From positions 1-17,389 of the forward strand of contig JAKAMV010000110.1 of NCBI GenBank assembly GCA_021812735.1: 17,389 nt of DNA. The letters are read 5' to 3'. Origin of the DNA: Chloroflexota bacterium. GTDB lineage: Bacteria; Chloroflexota; Limnocylindria; Limnocylindrales; CSP1-4. This document shows positions 12,675 through 17,389 of the stretch, in pieces. The position numbers and the translations under genes were made by a program. Each line of letters begins with the position of its first letter. Position 1 is the first letter of the stretch. The notes below the pieces were generated by a model that was not told the origin of the DNA, searched no databases, and saw nothing but the letters and a program-made list of their open reading frames with translations.

Positions 12675-13050
12675 AGGTTCTGCTGGACGAGATGCTGCCC
12701 GCGGACGTGGCCGGACTGCTGCCGGACCACGAGGCGCTGAGCGTACAGCGGGCGGGCTACAAGGGCCTCAAGAACGGCGAGTTGCTGCGTCGCGCGGCGG
12801 CCGACGGGTACGGCGTGCTCTGACCGCCGATCGCAACCTGCCGGCGCAGCAGAACATCTCGGCTGTGGGCATCGCTCTCGTGCTTGTCCGCGGCAGCAAG
12901 ACCTCCGAGGTCGCGGTGCAGGCCAGGGTCGCGTCGATGGTCGGCAGCGGGCGGGTCACGCACGAGACGCGATTCCTGGGTGGGATCAGCCGACGCGATC
13001 GTCGCCAAGGTCGTCCGCAAACCACGAGCGAGCGGTGGGCCGGGGCCTAG
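12671..13050 (+). pseudogene. DUF5615 PIN-like toxin, broken by a one-base frameshift
   Basis: GTG 12671 opens a 50-residue frame, VKVLLDEMLPADVAGLLPDH then YKGLKNGELLRRAAADGYGVL, that hits TGA at 12821. This is the N-terminal part of DUF5615 toxins: V-L-L-D-E at the start and L-K-N-G-E-L-L later. The family next has L-(L/I)-T-x-D-R-N-L. That sequence is present one frame over: from 12820 the bases read LTADRNLPAQQNISAVGIAL then VLVRGSK. Restoring one base around 12817-12821 (GTGCTCTGACC) joins the two. As read, the toxin loses its second acidic site and is likely inactive. The second frame runs to a stop at 13048-13050, and its last ~35 residues look unlike the family. A sequencing or assembly error in the CTCT stretch, or programmed frameshifting, remains possible. 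Confidence 0.82.
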
Positions 13051-13967
13051 CCGGCGACCCGGAGCCCGCAGGCCCTGAAGTACTCGAGGGTGCGCGCGGC
13101 GATCGGGAGCGGCGCGTCGAAGTCGCAGGGGTACATGTCCTGCTCCACGACGCAGTGCAGCTCGCGGCCGAGGCCCGCGAGGGCGGCCAGCAGCGGCGGC
13201 ATGTCCGGGTCGCCGAGCGGCGGCTCGACCATGGCGCCCAGGCGGACCGCGGGGGCGAAGCCGAGCCCCTCCGCGCGCACCCGGGCGAGGACCGCGGGGG
13301 CGACCTGCTTGAGGTGCACGTAGCGCACGCGGTCGGGGTAGTCGGCGACGATCCGCAGGCTGTCCGCGCCGCAGTAGGCGGCGTGCCCGGTGTCGAGGCA
13401 CAGCCCGACGGCGTCCGGGTCGGTGCCCTCGAGGAGGCGCTCGAGCTGCGCCCGGGTGCCCACGTGGCTGTCGGCGTGGCTGTGGAACGCGAGCACCGCG
13501 CCGTGCCGGTCGGCGACGTACCTGCCGAGCTCGCTCATGCCGCGGGCGAGGGCGTCCCACTCCCCGCCGGACAGCGTCGGGCTGGCCACGACGCGGCCGT
13601 CCGCGTCGGTGTAGCCCTCGGGCAGGACCACCAGGTGCCGGGCGCCGGCGGGGCCGATGACCGCCATCACGGCGTCGCAGGCGGCCCTCGCGTCCCCGAG
13701 GGCGGCCCTGCCGCGGTGGAGCCGGGCCGCGACGGTGCCGCCGGTGAGCGCCAGGCCGCGCCGGGCGCACTCCTCGCGCACGACCCCCGGGTCGGCGGGC
13801 AGGTAGCCGAGGGGGCCGAGCTCGCTGCGCCGGTAGCCCGCGGCCGCCGCCTCGTCGAGGTAGCGCCGCCAGGGCGTCTGGAGCGGGTCGCCCGAGGGGT
13901 GCCACACGCCCCAGCTGTCGGGCGCGGTGCCGAGCAGGAGGCCGGGGTAGGACGGGTCGTCGGGCAT
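13047..13967 (-). CDS. Sugar phosphate isomerase/epimerase (xylose-isomerase-like TIM barrel)
   Basis: A 306-residue cytosolic enzyme of the AP-endonuclease-2/xylose-isomerase-like TIM-barrel family. The N-terminus LLGTAPDSWGVWHPSGDPLQ, then TPWRRYLDEAAAAGYRRSEL and GPLGYLPADP, is the spelling of the IolE-like 'PDSWGVW' group of sugar or inosose epimerases/dehydratases. Expected metal ligands are in place: Glu49 (SELG), Asp192 and His195 in LCLDTGHAAYCG, His218 in VHLKQV, and Glu275 in VVEQDMYP. The usual reaction is isomerisation or dehydration of a polyol, keto-inositol or sugar phosphate, but the substrate is not determined. ATG 13967 follows AGGAGCCGCCCG. The frame is open further upstream, but a short ORF and the shared regulatory region occupy that stretch. 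The divergent LacI-family gene at 14260 is a plausible regulator. Confidence 0.85.
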   Translation of the reverse strand: MPDDPSYPGLLLGTAPDSWGVWHPSGDPLQTPWRRYLDEAAAAGYRRSELGPLGYLPADPGVVREECARRGLALTGGTVAARLHRGRAALGDARAACDAVMAVIGPAGARHLVVLPEGYTDADGRVVASPTLSGGEWDALARGMSELGRYVADRHGAVLAFHSHADSHVGTRAQLERLLEGTDPDAVGLCLDTGHAAYCGADSLRIVADYPDRVRYVHLKQVAPAVLARVRAEGLGFAPAVRLGAMVEPPLGDPDMPPLLAALAGLGRELHCVVEQDMYPCDFDAPLPIAARTLEYFRACGLRVAG

Positions 13968-13996
13968 CGGGCGGCTCCTGTGCTCGCTGCGGCCCC

Positions 13997-14065
13997 TCAG
14001 CCGCCCAGCAGCCGGCGGGCGAGGCCGACCGCGGCCGCCGCGTCGGGGGCCCGGCGGAGCTTCAT
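13997..14065 (-). CDS. 22-codon leader ORF or gene fragment upstream of the isomerase gene
   Basis: On the complement, ATG 14065 encodes MKLRRAPDAAAAVGLARRLLGG and then TGA, ending 29 bp before the isomerase start. All third positions but none of note are G or C, and CGGGGATG lies just upstream as a possible ribosome-binding site. It may be a true short upstream ORF, a leftover end of another gene, or chance. I recognise no family. Confidence 0.3.
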   Translation of the reverse strand: MKLRRAPDAAAAVGLARRLLGG

Positions 14066-14140
14066 GATGCATCCCCGCCCCGTGCTCGAACGCCTGGGTC
14101 GGCCTGCGTCGGACAGCGGCTAGACTCAGGGCTCCGGGCG

Positions 14141-14168
14141 TGGACGACGAGCGTCGGGCAGGTACACT
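14141..14168 (+). promoter_or_regulatory. Candidate promoter of the LacI-family gene
   Basis: TGGACG (14141-14146), a 16-bp spacer and TACACT (14163-14168) match sigma-70 hexamers at 4 of 6 positions each. The predicted start falls near 14175, inside the operator palindrome, which is a classic autorepression arrangement. Confidence 0.45.
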
Positions 14169-14172
14169 TGGG

Positions 14173-14186
14173 CTAGAACGTTCTAG
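14173..14186. promoter_or_regulatory. LacI-family operator, CTAGAACGTTCTAG
   Basis: A perfect 14-bp palindrome with the central CG typical of LacI/GalR operators lies in the gap between the divergent isomerase (start 13967) and LacI-family (start 14260) genes. It sits at the predicted transcription start of the regulator and could also control the isomerase direction. Confidence 0.75.
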
Positions 14187-14259
14187 GACACGCTAGCCGC
14201 TCCGCTCCTCGGTGTCAATCCCCGGCAGCTGAGCGTGCCGTTGCCGCTGGGGAGCGAAC

Positions 14260-15333
14260 ATGACCGGCCAGGCCCAGGACGTCAGGAGGCGGGTCACCAT
14301 CAAGGACGTGGCCCGGGCGGCGGGCGTCTCCCCCGGCCTCGTCTCGATCGTGTTCAACAACGTTCCCGGTGCCAGTGCGGAGAGCCGCAAGCGCGTCCGC
14401 CAGGCTGCCCGGGAACTCGGCTACCAGCCGGACGCCCGCGCCAGCCTCCTCCGCCGGCGGCACGCCAAGCTGCTCGGGGTGTCGTTCTTCGTCCAGTCGG
14501 CGTTCCACGGCGACCTGCTGCCCGGGATCTACGCGGCAGCGGAGCGGGCCAGCTACGAGGTGACGCTGAGCGGCTGGACTGCCGATCGACCGGAGGAGCG
14601 CTCCATCCGGACGCTGCTGGGGCTCCGCTGCGATGCGGTGATCCTGCTGGGGCCAGAAGTGCCCGAGGACGTCCTGGGCGACGTCGCGCAGGACGTGCCG
14701 GTGGTGGTGGTCGGGCGACGGCTGGCGGCCCCGGTCGGTGACAGCATCCACACCGATGACGGCCTCGGCATGCGCCTCGCCGTCGAGCACCTCGCCTCGC
14801 TCGGGCACCGCGACATCGCCCATGTGGACGGTGGCGCGAACAACGTCAAGGGCGACGACCGGGTCGCCGGCTACCGGGCTGCGATGGAGGCCCTCGGCCT
14901 CGCCGACCGCATCCGCATCATCCCCGGCGGACAGACGGTGGAGGCCGGGTCGGCCGCGGCCGGGCGCCTGCTGGCGGACCGCGGGCCCGAGACCGCGGTG
15001 GTCGCGTTCGACGACGACCTCGCGTGGGGCATGATCGCCACCCTCCAGGCCACCGGCCTCAGCGTGCCTGGCGACCTGTCCGTCGTCGGCTACGACGGCA
15101 GCCGACTCTCGCGGATGGTGCCGCTCTCCCGCATGACCACGATCCGCCAGGATGCCGATGCGATGGCGGCCCTCGCCGTCGAGCGCGCCGTGCGGCGCGT
15201 GGAGGACCCGGCGATCGAGGTCGACGAGATCGTCATGCCGCCGTCGCTCACGCTGGGCAGCAGCTCCTCCGCGCTGGGGGCCCGAGGCCCGGCCGCCGGC
15301 CACGACGGGGGCTCGCGGCGCCGACGCCGCTGA
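14260..15333 (+). CDS. LacI/GalR-family transcriptional regulator
   Basis: A 357-residue repressor. The helix-turn-helix is RVTIKDVARAAGVSPGLVSI then VFNN (11-34), followed by AESRKRVRQAARELGYQPDA and a hinge segment (~57-66, ARASLLRRR). The ligand-binding domain (~70-335) is a periplasmic-binding-protein-like pair of lobes: LLGVSFFVQSAFHGDLLPGI, HTDDGLGMRLAVEHLASLGH, DIAHVDGG, VVAFDDDLAWGMIATLQATG and VVGYDGSRLSR. The C-terminal ~30 residues are a Ser/Gly/Arg-rich tail (GSSSSALG, GSRRRRR) beyond the usual end. ATG 14260 follows GGGGAGCGAAC. It is divergent from the sugar isomerase, with the operator palindrome between them, so it likely controls that gene and itself. A carbohydrate or derived metabolite is the expected inducer. 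An IS element inserted 118 bp after its stop may have separated it from further target genes. Confidence 0.92.
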   Translation: MTGQAQDVRRRVTIKDVARAAGVSPGLVSIVFNNVPGASAESRKRVRQAARELGYQPDARASLLRRRHAKLLGVSFFVQSAFHGDLLPGIYAAAERASYEVTLSGWTADRPEERSIRTLLGLRCDAVILLGPEVPEDVLGDVAQDVPVVVVGRRLAAPVGDSIHTDDGLGMRLAVEHLASLGHRDIAHVDGGANNVKGDDRVAGYRAAMEALGLADRIRIIPGGQTVEAGSAAAGRLLADRGPETAVVAFDDDLAWGMIATLQATGLSVPGDLSVVGYDGSRLSRMVPLSRMTTIRQDADAMAALAVERAVRRVEDPAIEVDEIVMPPSLTLGSSSSALGARGPAAGHDGGSRRRRR

Positions 15334-15451
15334 TCGGGCGCCCGGCGCGGCTACAGCGCGGCCACGGCTGCGACGGGATCCCGCCGGGCGGAGCGTCCGA
15401 CCGGAGCGCCCCGAGGCGCCCCGCCGCGGCCACGGGGTCGCGCCGGCTAGG

Positions 15452-15464
15452 CCGAACTTCCAGC
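15452..15464 (+). repeat. Left terminal inverted repeat of the IS
   Basis: CCGAACTTCCAGC, exactly reverse-complementary to 17377-17389. The sequence just outside is GCCGGCTAG followed by one G. Confidence 0.9.
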
Positions 15465-15551
15465 GCCGTTTCTGGCTGATCCGCCCGGTTTCGTGTTCAG
15501 GCTGGGCGGAATCTGGTCGCCGAGCCTGCGTGGATGTAGCCAGAGTGATCC

Positions 15552-15579
15552 TTGACATCTGGCGGACATGTGCGATGAT
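15552..15579 (+). promoter_or_regulatory. Promoter of the transposase gene, probably leaderless
   Basis: A consensus -35 TTGACA (15552-15557), a 16-bp spacer and GATGAT (15574-15579, 4 of 6 with TATAAT) end six bases before ATG 15586. Transcription would begin at or near that ATG, giving a leaderless message and favouring 15586 over the in-frame ATG 15568, which lies inside the promoter. Confidence 0.55.
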
Positions 15580-15585
15580 TCGTGC

Positions 15586-17322
15586 ATGTCGAAGCGAGCA
15601 ACTGGCGCGATGCATGTGGCCAGAGTGCGGCGTGTCCACGGCGACAAGGAATACGTCTCGGTCCTGCTCCGCCAGTCGTATCGGGAAGGCTCGTCGGTCA
15701 AGCACCGGACGCTGGCGTCCCTGACCGCGCTGCCCGAGGCGACCATCGACGCGATCGAACGCTCGCTGCGGGGCGAGCGCCTGGTGCCGGCGGACGAGGC
15801 GTTCCGGATCACCCGCACCCGGCCCCACGGCCACGTCGCCGCGGTCCTCGGGATGGTCCGCTCGCTCGGCCTGCCGGGCATCGTCGACCGGCGCCCGTCG
15901 CGGATGCGCGACCTCGCGATCGCGCTCGTGGCCGGCCGCCTCGTCGAGCCGGCGTCGAAACTCGCCACCGCGACCCTGCTCGGGACGACAACACTCGGGA
16001 CCGCCTGCGGCGTCGAGGGTGCCGACGAGAACGAGCTGTACGCCGCGATGGACTGGCTCCTGGCGCGCCAGGCCCGGGTCGAGCGCGTGCTTGCGGCCCG
16101 CCACCTGCAGGCGAGCTCCCTCGTGCTCTATGACCTCACCAGCACGTACCTGGAAGGCAACCACTGCTCCCTCGCGCGGCATGGCCACTCCCGGGACCAC
16201 CGGCCTGACCGGCCGCAGGTCGAGTTCGGCCTGCTCACCGATGCGCGAGGCTGCCCGGTCGCGGTCGAGGCGTTCCCCGGCAACACGGCTGATCCGGCGA
16301 CCGTCGAGGCTCAGATCGAGAAGTTGCGAACGCGCTTCGATCTCGCCGAGGTCGTCCTCGTCGGCGACCGGGGGATGCTCACCAGTGCGCGCATCGAGCG
16401 CCTCCGGGAGATCGGCGGGATCGGCTGGGTGAGCTGCCTGCGGGCACCCGCGATCCGGGGGCTCGTCGAGGCGGGCGACCTCCAGCTCGGGCTCTTCGAC
16501 GAGCGCAACCTGGCCGAGATCAGCAGCCCGGCGTACCCGGGCGAGCGCCTCGTCGTGTGTCGCAACCCCGTCCTCGCGGCCGAGCGGACGCGCAAACGCG
16601 AGGCGCTCCTGGTCGCCACTGAAGCTGCCCTCGCCACGATCGCGGCAGCGGTGGAGCAGGGCAGGCTCAAGTCGGCCGCCGCCATCGGCCTGCGGGCGGG
16701 ACGGGTCGTGAACGCGAAGAAGGCGGCCAAGCACTTCGAGCTCACCATCGCCGACGGGACGTTCGCGTATCACCGGCGGACGGACGCGATCGCCGCCGAG
16801 GCAGCCCTCGACGGCCTGTACGTCGTGCGCACGAGCGTGTCCACCGAGCGGCTCGACGCGCCGGCGGTGGTCGAGACGTACAAGCGCCTCTCGGCGGTCG
16901 AGCGCGACTTCCGGGCCCTCAAGGGCGACGACCTCGCCGTCCGCCCGATCTTCCACTGGAAGGCGGACCGGGTGCGGGCGCACCTCTTCCTGTGCTTCCT
17001 GGCGGCCTATGTGCGCTGGCATCTCGAGGCCGCCTGGGCACCCTTGCTCTTCCGCGACGAGCACCCGCCCATCCGGACCGACCCGGTCGCGCCGCCCAAG
17101 CGTTCGGAGAGCGCGCTCGCCAAGGAGGCCGACCACGTGACGCCCGACGGCCTCCGGGTCGGCAGCTTCCCGACCCTCATGGCGGAGCTCGCCACCCTGG
17201 CCCGCAACCGGGTCGTGCCGGCAGGGCTGGGGGAGGAAGCGGCCTTCGACAAGCTGACGGAGCCCACGCCGCTCCAGATCCGGGCCTTCGAGCTGATCGG
17301 CGTCAGTCCGGCGAGCGTGTAG
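15586..17322 (+). CDS. IS1634-family transposase (DDE)
   Basis: A 578-residue DDE transposase. Its N-terminus KEYVSVLLRQSYREGSSVKH then RTLASLTALPE is typical of IS1634-type enzymes, which begin with a β-hairpin 'Y-x-x-L-x-x-S-Y-R-x-G-x-x-x-x-R-x-L-A-S-L'. Catalytic residues: Asp183 in LVLYDLTSTYLEG, Asp261 in VVLVGDRGMLT, and Glu439 in YKRLSAVERDFRALKGDDLA, the last matching the IS4-family Y-R-E-K region with Lys446. RPIFHWKADRVRAHLFLCFL follows, the usual 'V-R-P-I-(Y/F)-H-x-x-x-x-R-V-x-A-H' block. The gene is full length, without internal stops. ATG 15586 is preferred for the promoter geometry; ATG 15568 adds six residues (MCDDSC). It cuts and rejoins the element at its 13-bp inverted repeats. 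Confidence 0.92.
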   Translation: MSKRATGAMHVARVRRVHGDKEYVSVLLRQSYREGSSVKHRTLASLTALPEATIDAIERSLRGERLVPADEAFRITRTRPHGHVAAVLGMVRSLGLPGIVDRRPSRMRDLAIALVAGRLVEPASKLATATLLGTTTLGTACGVEGADENELYAAMDWLLARQARVERVLAARHLQASSLVLYDLTSTYLEGNHCSLARHGHSRDHRPDRPQVEFGLLTDARGCPVAVEAFPGNTADPATVEAQIEKLRTRFDLAEVVLVGDRGMLTSARIERLREIGGIGWVSCLRAPAIRGLVEAGDLQLGLFDERNLAEISSPAYPGERLVVCRNPVLAAERTRKREALLVATEAALATIAAAVEQGRLKSAAAIGLRAGRVVNAKKAAKHFELTIADGTFAYHRRTDAIAAEAALDGLYVVRTSVSTERLDAPAVVETYKRLSAVERDFRALKGDDLAVRPIFHWKADRVRAHLFLCFLAAYVRWHLEAAWAPLLFRDEHPPIRTDPVAPPKRSESALAKEADHVTPDGLRVGSFPTLMAELATLARNRVVPAGLGEEAAFDKLTEPTPLQIRAFELIGVSPASV

Positions 17323-17376
17323 ACAGAGCCCTGCAGCCGGTTCAACCGGATTCGTGCTCGAATGTGCCTGTCGGCG

Positions 17377-17389
17377 GCTGGAAGTTCGG
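17377..17389 (-). repeat. Right terminal inverted repeat of the IS
   Basis: GCTGGAAGTTCGG is the exact reverse complement of the left end at 15452-15464. It ends at the final base of the window. Confidence 0.9.

Larger units (their letters stand above)
15452..17389 (+). mobile_element. Complete IS1634-type insertion sequence (IS4 superfamily)
   Basis: A 1938-bp element bounded by terminal inverted repeats and containing one transposase gene. The perfect part of the repeat is CCGAACTTCCAGC (15452-15464, and reversed at 17377-17389); one gap extends it to ~17 bases. The right end coincides with the last base of the window, so the target-site duplication cannot be checked. The size fits the IS1634 group. 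Intact ends and transposase suggest recent or current activity. Confidence 0.88.

Noticed and set aside
12757..13905. 382-residue minus-strand frame overlapping the isomerase gene
   Set aside because: Composition is Arg/Gly/Pro repeats typical of an off-frame reading; the isomerase frame carries clear family motifs.
14215..17136. 973-residue minus-strand open frame
   Set aside because: Antisense shadow of the LacI-family and transposase genes; long stop-free frames are expected opposite GC-rich genes.
17339..17350. GGTTCAACCGG as a possible tRNA T-arm
   Set aside because: It lies within the IS right end and no acceptor, D- or anticodon arms can be built around it.

Overview
This is a 17.4 kb window of very GC-rich bacterial DNA. 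Codon third positions are almost always G or C, genes are separated by perfect GC-rich hairpins, and several starts are GTG. The gene mix (tandem-ACT protein, DUF4280 protein, ParA with a KGGSAKT Walker A, SHOCT protein, many small lipoproteins, IS1634-type transposase) and two candidate leaderless starts fit a free-living high-GC Chloroflexota (Limnocylindria/Ellin-like) or, less likely, an Actinomycetota. This is inference from style, since there is no rRNA marker. I found no tRNA, rRNA or CRISPR.

Layout. 1-506 (-): N-terminal part of a PreT/GltD-like iron-sulfur flavoprotein, running off the left edge. 781-1576 (+): ACT-domain protein and a stand-alone DUF4280 (PAAR-like) protein. 1577-3550: an intergenic duplication, a two-TM membrane protein (-), a protein resembling a PD-(D/E)XK nuclease that lacks its lysine (+), and two perfect hairpins. 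3551-4174 (-): secreted protein with a switch-like hairpin pair in its leader. 4524-7191 (+): four-TM protein overlapping a ParA ATPase, then a degenerate GGDEF domain joined to a SHOCT motif. 7203-7357: a probable gene remnant.

7359-12341 is an envelope region: an HtrA-like lipoprotein protease with an extra C-terminal domain, three more lipoproteins (one an Ig-like fold) and a small cytosolic protein. 12391-13050 is a DUF433/DUF5615 toxin-antitoxin pair. Its antitoxin start lies inside a perfect 11-bp inverted repeat, and its toxin is broken by a one-base frameshift exactly before the conserved TADRNLP motif.

13047-15333 holds a sugar-phosphate isomerase/epimerase-like gene (-) divergent from a LacI-family regulator (+). 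A perfect CTAGAACGTTCTAG operator lies between them, placed just after a plausible promoter. 15452-17389 is a complete IS1634-type insertion sequence whose right terminal repeat coincides with the last base of the window.

Functionally the window is a patchwork of small modules: carbon or nitrogen metabolism at both ends, a possible membrane-tethered ParA positioning module, an envelope-protein cluster, a decayed toxin-antitoxin pair and a mobile element. The items I would look at first are the ParA/membrane/degenerate-GGDEF cluster, the operator-like repeat over the antitoxin start, and the two-state hairpin at 4187-4216.
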